From assembly GCA_963782475.1 (NCBI GenBank), contig CAWAJW010000016.1, positions 434,001 to 498,000 on the forward strand: a DNA stretch of 64,000 nt, in the 5' to 3' direction. This DNA is from CAVQBP01 sp963782475 (GTDB lineage Bacteria; Bacteroidota; Ignavibacteria; Ignavibacteriales; Ignavibacteriaceae). Positions 45,623 through 55,136 of the stretch are shown here, piece by piece. Made by a program: the position numbers and the translations under genes. Every line of letters begins with the position of its first letter. Position 1 is the stretch's first letter. A model generated the notes under the pieces. That model was not told the DNA's origin and made no database searches. It saw nothing but the letters and a program-made list of their open reading frames with translations.

Positions 45623-48545
45623 TTATTTCATAATAGTTCCGGGATATTCATCAGGAATATTCATCTCTTTATTCTTTATTCCCATATGAAGCACTTCGGC
45701 AACATGGAGAGCTTTCCTTTTAGTCAATTCGGAAATTTGAGTACGGCAGCTAAAGCCGTCGGCAATAATAAATGTCTCTTTACCTGCATTCCTTACCGCA
45801 GGAAGCAAAACTCTTTCTCCGCATTTCACAGATACATCATACTTGTCTTTTTCAAACCCGAAAGCACCCGCCATACCGCAGCATCCGCTTTCTAAAATTT
45901 CATAATCTAAACCGATCCTTTCTAACATTTTTTTTTCGCCGGACATTCCCATAATTGATTTATGATGGCAATGACCATGAACAACAGCTTTTCTCTTCAA
46001 TACCGGCGGTTGAAAATTTTCTGTTTTCTCAATTAAAAATTCACTTAAAAGAAAAGAATTTTTTTTAAGCCTTTTTGCGTCCTCATTATTTGGGAATAAT
46101 TCAGTAAGCTCATCTCTAAAAACAGCAATACAGCTGGGTTCAAGTCCAACTAAAGGAATGCCTGCTTCTATTTGAGGTTTTAAATTATTGAGAATCTGCT
46201 TAAGCAGATGCTTCGCTAAATTAAGCATTCCGTAATCATACAACGGGCGTCCGCAGCATAATGGTACATTAGGAATTTCTACGGTATAACCTGCATTCTC
46301 AAGTATTTCCTTTGCTGCAACTATTGTTTCAGGATGAAAATTATTATTGAATGTATCCGGCCATAAAAGCACTTTCTTATCTGCGGCTATATTCCGATGA
46401 TGATTTCTCTGATACCATTTTCTAAAAGTGATATTTGCGAAAGGAGGAATACTTCTCTGTGAGAGCCATTCCTGATAAAAATTTTGCAAAATCCCTTATT
46501 CCCGGAGTCTGGGTAAAAAAGTTGGCTAATCCCGGCATTGCTGATCCGATTTTTGCTCCCCAGTATATTAAGCCGAATGCATATGCCTGCCGCGGTCTTA
46601 TTTTACCTTTATAATAATGGGCAAGAAATTCAGCTTTATAAGTTGCCATGTCAACATCTACAGGGCAGTCATTTTTGCATCCTTTACAGGCAAAGCACAG
46701 ATCCAATGCTTCTTTAACATGTTCATCCTTCCATCCGCCTTTAATTGTCTCCCCTTTCAGCATTTCAAAGAGGAGATGAGCTCTGCCTCTGGTTGAGTGC
46801 ATTTCTTCTTTAGTAACCATATAACTTGGACACATCGTTCCTCCCCCTTCACGGCGGCATTTCCCAACACCTACACACCTCAAGGTCGCTCTTGAAAAAT
46901 CACCATGGTCTGCTGTGTAATTAAAATAAGTATCAGGTTTTTTAGGTGAATAATCAGCTCCAATTCTTAAATTTTCATCCAGGCGATTAGGATTAACTAT
47001 TTTCCCCGGATTCATTTTCCAATCCGGATCCCATGCTGCTTTAAATTCCCTGAAAGCATTGAGAAGATCTTCACCAAACATTTTTACCAGGAGTTCGCCC
47101 CGGGATTGTCCATCACCATGTTCACCTGATAAGGAACCATTGTAGGAAACAACAAGGTCGGCGGCTTCTTCAACAAAAGCTCTATAATTTTTAATTCCTT
47201 CTGTGGTTCTAAGATCAAAAGGGATCCGGCAATGGATGCATCCCTGTCCGAAATGTCCGTATACCGACGCCGAATAATTATATTTATGAAAAAGTTTTTT
47301 TAAATCCTGAAGGTAATCGGATTCTTTTTCAGGAGGTATTGCAGAATCTTCCCAGCCGGGCCAGGTATCATGCTGATTAGGGATATGAGCAGTAGCACCT
47401 AAACCAGATTCACGAACTTCCCAGACATGATCTTCTTCATGCTTTTTTGTGAATAGCTTCATAGCAGGAGGATTATCTGCTTTTTTTAATTTATTCATTA
47501 ACTCTTTGGCTTTGTTATCAGATTCTTCTTTATCTTTTCCGCCGAACTCAACCAGCAGCCATCCTTTCCCTTCCGGCAGGTATTGTGTGTCCTGTGTATG
47601 CAAGCCTTTCTTCTCCATATAACTTATTAGGAGATCATCTATGCCTTCAAGTCCGATTGGCCCTGCCTTCATTATCTCGGTTACATGGTCGGCAGCACAA
47701 AAAATATCCTCATAACCCAGAACAAGTAGAGATTGTTTTTTTGGCCATGGAACAAGCTTTAATTTTGCTTCCAGAATAACCACACATGTCGATTCGGTTC
47801 CTACTAACGCTTTGGCAACATTAAATTCATTTTCAGGGAGAAGATCATCCAGATTGTAACCGGAAACCCTTCGCGGAATTTGCGGATAGATTTTTCTAAT
47901 TTTATCTGCATATCTATCTCTTATAGATTTTAATGTTGAATAGATTTCTCCTTTTCTTCCCCCTACTTTGATTATTTTTTCCAGCTCTTCTTTACTTGTT
48001 TTTCCTACCCTCATTTGGATTCCGTCATAAGTTAGAACTTCAAGTTCGATAACATTATCAACCGTTTTTCCGGCCATTACAGAATGTATTCCGCACGAAT
48101 TATTTCCCATCATTCCACCAAGGGTGCAATGGTTATGTGTTGCAGGATCAGGTCCGAAAGTTAAATCGTTTTTTTTAGCTTCCTCTCTTAAATCATCCAG
48201 CACAACTCCCGGCTGAACTACAGCATATTTTTCATTGATGTTTACTTCCAGGATTTTATTCATATACCTGGAAAAATCCATTATTACTGCATAATTACAA
48301 CACTGGCCGGCAAGACTGGTTCCGCCTCCCCGGCTTAATAAGGGCGCGTTATAATTTCGGCATATATTTACAGTTTCAATCACTTCTTCTTTATTGTGCG
48401 GATAGACGACTCCTATAGGGATCTGCCTGTAATTCGATGCATCTGCCGCATATAATGCTTTACTTCCATTGTCAAATCTTACATCTTTAATTTTATTTCT
48501 TAAGGATGCTTCCAAATGTCCGGTATCAATATTTTCTGTTTTCAT
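45623..48545 (-). CDS. FAD-linked oxidase with 4Fe-4S and CCG domains (YdiJ-like), frame break near the end of the ferredoxin part
   Basis: Normally one polypeptide of about 970 residues. FAD-binding (RGGGTSLAGQCCNYAV, GGMMGNNSCGIHS) and FAD-oxidase C domains are followed by a ferredoxin region (VGVGKCRREGGGTMCPSY, CFACKGCKNDCPVD) and two CCG half-motifs (VPLCCGRPLYDYG, ESGCCGMAGAFG). The first frame ends at 46422 and the second continues to 45623. Around 46450-46456 one surplus A splits TES-IPPFANITFRKWY, so a +1 shift restores it. YdiJ-type enzymes oxidise D-2-hydroxyacids such as D-lactate or D-2-hydroxyglutarate and pass electrons to quinone. The apparent start of the second frame is an artefact. 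Confidence 0.85.
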
Positions 48546-48636
48546 TTCTTTATTTCATTCATTCTTAAATCTTAATCCTATACATAGTAGAAATGCTTCA
48601 GCACAATGAGTTTTAAAAAGTAAGTTTTAAGATTAT

Positions 48637-49740
48637 TCAATTAATTAAATATTTTCTTACATCTGCTCTTTTAAATTCAAATCCATTTCCTGGTCTGGAT
48701 AAATCAGGGAATAATTCTCCATTTAGGGGTTCGGGGATTCCATCAAAAAACATTTTTTCAATTCTTACATGGTCGTGAAAATATTCTGCATGTCTTAATG
48801 GAATTACTGCGCAGCAAGGATGCATATGCAGGGCCGGCGCCGTATGAGCAGATAATTCAATAGATCTTGATTCGCACAGAACTGCAGCCTTTAAAAATCC
48901 TGTGTAACCGCCGCACCTGGTTGCATCAGCCTGCAGCACATCAACAGAATCAGCTTCAAGCATTCTCCTGAAATAAAAAATATCATATCCATATTCACCT
49001 GCAGTAATTTGCATACCGGCTGGCCCATTGTTACGAATGAGATTAAGCCCTTCAAGATCATCTGAAGAGACAGGTTCTTCGAACCAGCCTACATCAAAAT
49101 TTTTAAATTGATCTGCAAAATAAAGAGCCTGTTTACGGTCATAAGCTCCATTGGCATCAACCATTAATTCTATATCTTTTCCAACCGTCTGGCGTACAGA
49201 TTTAACCCGTTTTATATCTTCAGAAGGCTCCCTGCCTATTTTCATTTTTACACGTTCAATATTATTTTCTGCCCATCCGCATAATTGTTCCTGCAGTTTT
49301 TTTATTGAATAGGAAGTAAAACCTCCGCTTCCGTAGATAGGTGTTGAATCGCGAACCTTTCCCATTAAAACAACAAGGGGGAGTTCTAAAATTTTTGCTT
49401 TTAAATCCCATAATGCAATATCAACAGCAGCAATGGCTGAAGAGACTATTCCTGGTCTGCCAATATTTCTTGTGGCTTTATACATATTATCCCAGTTTTT
49501 AGTTATATCCATAGCATTGGAATCATGAATTACTCTGTATAATTTATCTTTAATTAATTCAGCAGTCGATTCATGTGAATAAGTATAACCCAGTCCTATT
49601 TTTCCGCCGGCTGAAATTTCAGTTATGATAATTGTAGTAGAATCCCATTCTAAAGTTCCATCAGATTCAGGCTGATCGGTCGGAACCTTATAAGCGGTTA
49701 CATTAATTTTATCGATATTTATTTCTGAAGAATTTTTCAT
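48637..49740 (-). CDS. Enolase-superfamily (mandelate racemase/muconate lactonizing) enzyme, probable sugar-acid dehydratase
   Basis: A 367-residue member of the mandelate racemase branch. Expected active-site residues are seen: Lys165/Lys167 in VKMKIG, metal ligands Asp195 (MVDANG), Glu221 (WFEEPV) and Glu249 (TAGEYG), Asp in DATRCGG near 272, and His299 in SAHTAPALH. This set suits removal of a proton next to a carboxylate and loss of water. With glucose dehydrogenase nearby, a gluconate- or other aldonate-dehydratase role in a non-phosphorylated pathway is a reasonable guess. The product cannot be fixed from sequence. Confidence 0.83.
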   Translation of the reverse strand: MKNSSEINIDKINVTAYKVPTDQPESDGTLEWDSTTIIITEISAGGKIGLGYTYSHESTAELIKDKLYRVIHDSNAMDITKNWDNMYKATRNIGRPGIVSSAIAAVDIALWDLKAKILELPLVVLMGKVRDSTPIYGSGGFTSYSIKKLQEQLCGWAENNIERVKMKIGREPSEDIKRVKSVRQTVGKDIELMVDANGAYDRKQALYFADQFKNFDVGWFEEPVSSDDLEGLNLIRNNGPAGMQITAGEYGYDIFYFRRMLEADSVDVLQADATRCGGYTGFLKAAVLCESRSIELSAHTAPALHMHPCCAVIPLRHAEYFHDHVRIEKMFFDGIPEPLNGELFPDLSRPGNGFEFKRADVRKYLIN

Positions 49741-49808
49741 TGTTCTTTTTAATAAATGAAAGAGCAGAAATTAATCTGCTCTTTTAATAAAAATAACAGG
49801 GAATCTAT

Positions 49809-51557
49809 TTAAATTATTTCTCTAACCTTATCTGAGGTTATTGTCCAAGCAATTTTTTCTCTATTCGGCTCACCTTTAATTAATGACCTTGCAAAATGTT
49901 TTGCCTGTTTTATTGTAATTTTAGGAGGCAGTGGAGGTTCAAATTGATCCACAACAGCTTCAATTACAGCAGGACCCGGAGCATTTAATGCTTCCTCTAA
50001 AGTTGAAGCGCATTTTTTAGGGTTATCAATATGATAACCATTTGCTCCGCATGCTTCTGCAAATTTTACAAAGTCAATAGGTTCAAATTCACACCCGTAC
50101 TCCGGATTTCCATCCAGAACCATTTGTTCCCATTTTATTTGGCCCAAAGTGTTATTTTTAATTATTATTACTTTAACCGGAAGGTTATATTTAATACATG
50201 TTGATAATTCTCCCATTAACATTGTAAATCCTCCATCGCCTACGAAGGCAACGACTTGCCGGTTCGGATAAGCAACCTGGGCGCCGATTGCATATGGAAA
50301 ACCGTTTGCCATGGTAGCAAGATTCCCGGAAAGGGAGAACTGCTGTCCCCTTTTCGCAGGTATTTGCCTTGCCCACCAGGTTGCAATTGTTCCTGAATCA
50401 GAGATGACAATTGCATCATCTTTCAGGAGTTTACCTAATTCCCAGGAAACAACTTGCGGTTTCATCGGTTTATCGGTTCTTGTGCCGCGCTCTTCCATCA
50501 GGCTCCACCATTCTTTCATTCCTTCCTGAGCTTTTTCCAAAAAGCTTCTGTCGGATTTTTTTTGCAGAGAAGGGAAAAGAAGCTGTAAAGTTGTTTTTGT
50601 ATCTCCGACTAAACCTACTTCCACCGGATACCTAAGCCCGATTCTTTGAGGATCTGTATCTATTTGAACAGCTTTCGCCTGCCCGGGCTTTGGATAAAAT
50701 TCCATATAAGGAAAGGAAGAACCTATTATAAATAGAGTATCACATTCTTCAACCGCTTCCTGAGATGGTTTAGTCCCCAGCAGGCCGATCGAACCAGTGG
50801 TATAAGGGCTATGATCAGGAACGGCAGCTTTCCCCAGAAGCGGTTTAATTATTACGGCGCCAAGCTTTTCAGCAACCATTTCAAGTTCGTCCGTAGCATT
50901 TAATGCTCCCCGGCCTGCAAAAATAGCAATCTTATTACCCTGATTTAAAACCTCAGCTGCATGCATTAAATCGGCAGTCATCGGCTGTCCTCCTTTTCTT
51001 GCCAGCACATCAGAAACATGATGAGGCTGGTTTCTTTTTGAACTGGATGCTTTTGCTTCCATTTCCTGAAAATCTTTAGCTATCGTTACATGGGCAACAC
51101 AATTTTTGGTAATGGCTGTTCTGCATGCCAGGTTAACAGCGTTTTCAACATGAGCAGGTCCCATTATTCTAACACTATAATCTGCTACATCTTGAAAAAG
51201 CCGGTCAAGTTCAACATCCTGCTGCCCGAAAGTATTCATCAGATCGTGAAAAGTATTTCCTGTTATTGCCAGGACAGACTGACCGTCCATTTTAGCATCA
51301 TATAAACCATTTAATAGATGCACCCCTCCCGGGCCAGAAGTAGCCATACATACGCCAAGTTTGCCGGTAAATTTTGAATAGCTGCATGCCATAAAAGCAG
51401 CCGCTTCTTCATGTCTAACATGTATAAATTTAATTTTGTCTTTTGCTTTTCGAAAGGCTTCCATCAATCCATTAATTCCATCTCCGGGTAAGCCGAATAC
51501 TACTTCGACTCCCCATTCTATTAATACATTAACTAAGGTATCCGAGGCTGTTGTCAT
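49809..51557 (-). CDS. Thiamine-diphosphate-dependent pyruvate oxidase/dehydrogenase-like enzyme
   Basis: A 582-residue three-domain ThDP enzyme similar to PoxB. The N-terminal Glu-containing pyrimidine domain is marked by FGLPGDGINGLMEA and HVRHEEAAAFMACSYS. The central domain has IFAGRGALNA. The C-terminal diphosphate domain has the GDG...NN motif (VGDGGFTMLMGEL to IIKNN). I start at the ATG at 51557 because GGAG lies six bases before it; the longer frame to 51638 lacks a site. PoxB-type enzymes decarboxylate pyruvate to acetate in stationary phase or stress, matching the neighbourhood. Acetolactate-synthase-like activity is the alternative. Confidence 0.85.
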   Translation of the reverse strand: MTTASDTLVNVLIEWGVEVVFGLPGDGINGLMEAFRKAKDKIKFIHVRHEEAAAFMACSYSKFTGKLGVCMATSGPGGVHLLNGLYDAKMDGQSVLAITGNTFHDLMNTFGQQDVELDRLFQDVADYSVRIMGPAHVENAVNLACRTAITKNCVAHVTIAKDFQEMEAKASSSKRNQPHHVSDVLARKGGQPMTADLMHAAEVLNQGNKIAIFAGRGALNATDELEMVAEKLGAVIIKPLLGKAAVPDHSPYTTGSIGLLGTKPSQEAVEECDTLFIIGSSFPYMEFYPKPGQAKAVQIDTDPQRIGLRYPVEVGLVGDTKTTLQLLFPSLQKKSDRSFLEKAQEGMKEWWSLMEERGTRTDKPMKPQVVSWELGKLLKDDAIVISDSGTIATWWARQIPAKRGQQFSLSGNLATMANGFPYAIGAQVAYPNRQVVAFVGDGGFTMLMGELSTCIKYNLPVKVIIIKNNTLGQIKWEQMVLDGNPEYGCEFEPIDFVKFAEACGANGYHIDNPKKCASTLEEALNAPGPAVIEAVVDQFEPPLPPKITIKQAKHFARSLIKGEPNREKIAWTITSDKVREII

Positions 51558-51702
51558 ATTCATCTCCACATTTTTACAATTAACGAATTTTTTATAAACA
51601 TACATAAGAAATTGTAAACGATTGGTGCGAGAAATCAAAAAAAAGCTTCTATGTGTGTTTATGTAGCTTATAACAAATCATTTATTAAGAAGAAGATGTT
51701 TA

Positions 51703-51712
51703 TCACCGGTGA
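51703..51712. promoter_or_regulatory. Perfect palindrome in the poxB-like/GGR divergent promoter region
   Basis: TCACCGGTGA is a perfect 10-bp palindrome in the 0.3-kb divergent intergenic region, flanked on both sides by AGAAGATGTT repeats (51691-51700 and about 51712-51721). A 9/10 match, TTACCGGTGA, lies 77 bp before treS (29816-29825). It may be an operator. Confidence 0.3.
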
Positions 51713-51856
51713 GAAGATGTTCCTGAATATAGAATTACAGAAGCTTAATATTTGATGATTCTACAATATAAAATTCCAATTTTAATTTAAAAATTGATAT
51801 GGTGGATTATAAAAAATTAATTTATCTTTTACAGGATAAAATCTCTCTCCTTGGAA

Positions 51857-53050
51857 ATGCCTGAATTAAATTCAAATATATATGATGTAATAATTGCTGG
51901 GAGCGGACCATCCGGGGCTTCTGCTGCTTATCTCCTTTCGAAAGCAGGGAAGTCGATCCTTGTACTGGAAAAAGAAAAGCTGCCGAGGTATAAAACTTGC
52001 GGTGGAGGTTTAACATTTAAAGGATTAAATTTAATTCCTTTCGATCTCAACAGGATAATTGAAAGATACTATTATAATGTAAATATAAATGATTTTGAAG
52101 CAGATGTATCTTTAATAACTAAAAGAGGAAAGCCGATTGTTTCAATGACGATGCGAAGCGAACTGGACCATTATTTAATTAAGGAAGCAGAGAAATACGG
52201 TGCCGAAATAAAAGATAATCATGAGTTAAAAGATATTAATTGCTTTGAAGATAAAGTTGAAGTAATAGTCAACAGAACAGGTGAAAAATTATATTCAAAA
52301 TTTTTTATTGCTGCCGACGGTGCATTGAGCTTAGCAGCAAAGAAGTTTTTCGGCGGACATAAAAAAAGATATATACCGGCTTTAGAATACGAGCTCTATG
52401 TTGATGATGATATCTTATCCGGCTTTGCAGATTCTCCCCGTTTCGATTTTGGAATTGTTCCGCGGGGATATGCCTGGGTTTTTCCAAAAAAGAATCATCT
52501 ATCGGTAGGTGTATTAAGTATGAAATTGAAAAAAGGAAATTTGAACGATTATTTTTTGGATTATCTGAAAAAACTTCAAATAAAAAAAATAAATAAATCG
52601 GAAAGACATGGGTTTGTTATTCCTTTAAATTTAAGGAAAACGTTTGCCGCAGATAGAATTATTTTAACAGGAGATGCTGCAGGTTTTATAGATCCTATTA
52701 CGGCGGAAGGTATAAGTTTTGCAATTCTCAGCGGACAGCTTGCCGCAGAATCTTTATTAAAAGAAAATATGGAACCTAAACTGGTATGCAAAGAATATAA
52801 TTATCGAATATTAAATATAATTATACCCGAATTAAGAGCAGGAAAACTTTTATCGAAGTTTATATATACCTACCGGGGACTGCGAACCTGGATCGTTCGA
52901 TTATATGGTGAAAAGTTAAGTGAACTGATGACAGACGTAGTAATGGGCGATAAAAAATACACTGAACTGCTTAAAGATCCTTTGAATTATTTTAAGTTAT
53001 TTTCAAAGTGGTCAGTAAAAAAGAAGACCTGTGAGGGAGATATCAGATAA
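51857..53050 (+). CDS. Geranylgeranyl reductase-family FAD oxidoreductase
   Basis: A 397-residue flavoprotein of the GGR group, which reduces double bonds of isoprenoid chains (lipids, quinones, chlorophyll or carotenoid tails). Seen: the FAD-binding start DVIIAGSGPSGASAAYLL, the family motif PRYKTCGGGL near residue 46, and the second FAD motif LTGDAAGFIDPITAEGISFA near 275. I prefer the ATG at 51857 over a TTG six bases earlier. The isoprenoid substrate is unknown; menaquinone side-chain saturation is one option. Confidence 0.85.
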   Translation: MPELNSNIYDVIIAGSGPSGASAAYLLSKAGKSILVLEKEKLPRYKTCGGGLTFKGLNLIPFDLNRIIERYYYNVNINDFEADVSLITKRGKPIVSMTMRSELDHYLIKEAEKYGAEIKDNHELKDINCFEDKVEVIVNRTGEKLYSKFFIAADGALSLAAKKFFGGHKKRYIPALEYELYVDDDILSGFADSPRFDFGIVPRGYAWVFPKKNHLSVGVLSMKLKKGNLNDYFLDYLKKLQIKKINKSERHGFVIPLNLRKTFAADRIILTGDAAGFIDPITAEGISFAILSGQLAAESLLKENMEPKLVCKEYNYRILNIIIPELRAGKLLSKFIYTYRGLRTWIVRLYGEKLSELMTDVVMGDKKYTELLKDPLNYFKLFSKWSVKKKTCEGDIR

Positions 53051-53095
53051 ATTTACTAAGCTTCATGCTTAATCATTTTCATACATTTCTAAAGA

Positions 53096-53329
53096 TCATT
53101 GTTCATAATTATCAATCATATCGGAACTTCTTAGATGTGCATTATCCGGATTTTTCCCGAATTCTCTATATGCCCGTCGTTGCCTTAAAAGGTCCCAATA
53201 TTCATTTAATTCTTTTTCAATATCATGAAGTCTGCTGCTTTCGGCAGATGACAAATTTCCTTTTGTAAAAAGCTGCTGCTCTTCATCGGTAAGATCTTTA
53301 ATATGTTTAAGAATATCTGGCTGTCTCAT
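53096..53329 (-). CDS. DUF2630 small protein
   Basis: A 77-residue helical protein matching the DUF2630 pattern: an acidic N-terminal helix (DILKHIKDLTDEEQQLF) followed by LHDIEKELNEYWDLLRQRRA with the strongly conserved WDLLRQRRA and a trailing DNA-HLRSS region. These short proteins often lie near general-stress genes. The function is unknown. It lies downstream of the YciE-like gene on the same strand but is separated from it by a terminator-like hairpin. Confidence 0.82.
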   Translation of the reverse strand: MRQPDILKHIKDLTDEEQQLFTKGNLSSAESSRLHDIEKELNEYWDLLRQRRAYREFGKNPDNAHLRSSDMIDNYEQ

Positions 53330-53367
53330 AAAATCATTCCACTATGTAAAAAAAATATATTAAATTA

Positions 53368-53400
53368 GAGGAGGGACGGATTATCCATCCGCCGCTCCTC
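53368..53400 (-). terminator. Terminator-like hairpin after the YciE-type gene
   Basis: GAGGAG...CGGAT (53368-53380) pairs with ATCCG...CTCCTC (53386-53400). Read on the minus strand it is a GC-rich stem followed, after a short gap, by an A/T-rich run ending in several T. It would end the DUF892 transcript. Confidence 0.6.
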
Positions 53401-53415
53401 AATTATTTATCTGCC

Positions 53416-53913
53416 TTAACGGACAGATTCTGTTTTTTCGTTTACACTTGCTTCAGCAATCTTAGTCAGTTTATCATCCGCCTCATATTCTTCATCTAGA
53501 TTATTTTTCAAATGACTGATAGAATCTTTAAGTCCCAATCGTTTTGAAAGGTTTATAAGGGTACCATAAGAAGATATTTCGTAGTGTTCGGTTTTTTGTG
53601 CGGCTGCTATTAATGCAGCGTCCTGAACTTCATCTCCTTCGATTGTCTTCAACAATTCTTCACCTTCATTTACAATTCCTTTAATACCCTGGCATGTTTT
53701 TTCTTTAGGGTTCATATTGAGTTCTTTAAACACCTTTTCAAGCCGTTTAACATGATTCTCTGTCTGTTTTAAATGATCTTCAAACGCTTCTTTTAAAGCT
53801 GAATTTGAAGCTTTATCAGCTAATTTAGGCAGAACCTTTGTAAGCTGTTGCTCAGCATTATACATATCTTCCACACTATCTACTACTAAATCTTTCAGCG
53901 TTTTTACAGGCAT
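53416..53913 (-). CDS. YciE/YciF-family (DUF892) ferritin-like protein
   Basis: A 165-residue four-helix ferritin-like protein of the DUF892 group, induced by osmotic or desiccation stress in several bacteria. Helix motifs: DMYNAEQQLTKVLPKLAD (residues 16-33), LKEAFEDHLKQTENHVKRLE (41-60), DAALIAAAQKTEHYEISSYG (101-120) and the closing LDEEYEADDKLTKIAE. The Glu/His residues match a di-metal site. I start at the ATG at 53913 because AGGAGG lies six bases upstream; an upstream frame extension has no site. It fits the osmolyte (trehalose) context. Confidence 0.9.
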   Translation of the reverse strand: MPVKTLKDLVVDSVEDMYNAEQQLTKVLPKLADKASNSALKEAFEDHLKQTENHVKRLEKVFKELNMNPKEKTCQGIKGIVNEGEELLKTIEGDEVQDAALIAAAQKTEHYEISSYGTLINLSKRLGLKDSISHLKNNLDEEYEADDKLTKIAEASVNEKTESVR

Positions 53914-54192
53914 AACCTGCCTCCTTTCATTTTTTATAAACAACTTACGACTATTAATTATTTTGCATCACCTATATAGGCAAAAGAAAAATTTCTTTCA
54001 GTGTTCAATACAACAAATAAATTATTCTGATATGGTGGTGCAGATTCTTGTGAGATATGCAATATTAAATGTTTGAAAAATTAAATTCTTGAATCCTGTA
54101 AAGTCTTCGCAACCTTTTATGTGACTGCTCCTATAGCGGTTCTCAGAAGGTTATTATATAATTAATTCCAGAAGATTTAAAAGAGAAAGATT

Positions 54193-54444
54193 ATGATTAA
54201 AAAATATATGGTAAATAGTCTATTTCCTTTGTTGATAAACTTGCTTGTTGCGTTCCCGTTTTATTTTAATAATTATTTTCATAAGAATACAAAATATGCT
54301 GCTGTAGCAAATTTAAAGGATTCTGCCAAAACCATCGGACAGATAAATAAAAGCAATAGTCTAAATTTTAAAACTCGCTGGCCTGCTGCAGCTGATACTG
54401 TTATTGATTCGTCTAAAGTAAATAAAAGATTGAGAATCATTTGA
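54193..54444 (+). CDS. Small hypothetical exported or membrane protein
   Basis: An 83-residue frame with a single hydrophobic segment (residues 8-25) and a polar Lys/Asn-rich remainder. A weak GAGAAAG site precedes the ATG. I recognise no family. It could be a small stress protein or a chance frame; there is an imperfect hairpin (about 54110-54152) just upstream. Confidence 0.35.
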   Translation: MIKKYMVNSLFPLLINLLVAFPFYFNNYFHKNTKYAAVANLKDSAKTIGQINKSNSLNFKTRWPAAADTVIDSSKVNKRLRII

Positions 54445-54559
54445 AATATGATACAAGCTTTAATAAAATAGACGAGAAGGTAAAATAAATTTGAGTTTAT
54501 TATAAAAAATTTTATACAATTATCTATTTAAAAGATATTGAAATTATTTGGGTGTAAAG

Positions 54560-54865
54560 ATGAAGACTTTCAAACCGGAATTAAGTAAAGGATTTAAAAT
54601 TAAGGATACTACAAAGTTGTCTCAATTTGCGGAAATGGTGCTTGAAAAAGGGAGTTCAACAGGGGGCCCTGATAATATGCATAAAAATAGTGATCAATGG
54701 TTTTATGTGATTTCAGGAGAAGGAAAAGCAATTATAAACAATAAAGAAATTATATTTAAGGCAGGCGAGATCCTGCTGATTGAAGCAGGTGACAAGCATG
54801 AAATTATTAATACAGGCTCTGATTCTTTACAGACCTTAAATTTTTATGCTCCTCCAGCCTATTAA
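54560..54865 (+). CDS. Single-domain cupin protein
   Basis: A 101-residue cupin-2 type beta-barrel. Metal-site motif 1 is partly kept (DNMHKNSDQWFYVISGEGKA, with His47 and a Gln/Glu-like position) and motif 2 reads EILLIEAGDKHEIINTG. I choose the ATG at 54560 over a TTG 12 bases earlier. Such stand-alone cupins are found as sugar isomerases, dioxygenases or binding proteins; the role is not deducible here. Confidence 0.75.
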   Translation: MKTFKPELSKGFKIKDTTKLSQFAEMVLEKGSSTGGPDNMHKNSDQWFYVISGEGKAIINNKEIIFKAGEILLIEAGDKHEIINTGSDSLQTLNFYAPPAY

Positions 54866-54907
54866 CCAAATAAGATAGAAAATCCTTTTAAGTAATTCAT
54901 TTCTAAT

Positions 54908-54938
54908 TTTGCCGTAATTATTACTATGTTTATATTTG
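54908..54938 (+). promoter_or_regulatory. Promoter of tRNA-Ser, Bacteroidota type
   Basis: TTTG (54908-54911), exactly 19 bases, then TATATTTG (54931-54938) match the Bacteroidota promoter TTTG-N19-TAnnTTTG. The tRNA starts 21 bases further on. The same arrangement precedes the small-RNA candidate at 62.6 kb. Confidence 0.65.
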
Positions 54939-54959
54939 TATCTCAAAAAAATAATTACC

Positions 54960-55046
54960 GGAGAGATGGCAGAGTGGTTGAATGCGGCGGTCTTGAAAAC
55001 CGTTAAGGATGTAAGTCCTTCCGGGGTTCGAATCCCTGTCTCTCCG
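54960..55046 (+). tRNA. tRNA-Ser (anticodon UGA)
   Basis: Full cloverleaf of 87 nt. Acceptor GGAGAGA pairs with TCTCTCC, the anticodon stem CGGTC/ACCG region encloses loop CTTGAAA with anticodon TGA, a long variable arm marks serine (class II), and the T-arm contains GGTTCGAATCC. The discriminator is G and the CCA end is not encoded. Confidence 0.96.
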
Positions 55047-55056
55047 CAAGTTAAGC

Positions 55057-55100
55057 AAAAAACCTTCGAAAGTTAATACTTTCTGAAGGTTTTTCTTTTT
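55057..55100 (+). terminator. Rho-independent terminator of tRNA-Ser
   Basis: AAAAACCTTC-GAAAGT and ACTTTC-T-GAAGGTTTTT form a long stem with one bulge and a four-base loop, followed by a T-rich run. It lies 10 bp after the tRNA. Confidence 0.8.
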
Positions 55101-55136
55101 AAACTTTTATTAATAATTGTAATTCATGGTAATTAA

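Noticed and set aside
46423..46489. Independent start for the CCG-domain half of the FAD/Fe-S oxidase
   Set aside because: The start would be a TTG within the upstream gene, and the two frames join into the standard single-chain layout.
51558..51638. N-terminal extension of the PoxB-like enzyme
   Set aside because: The GGAG site and the family N-terminus both point to the ATG at 51557.
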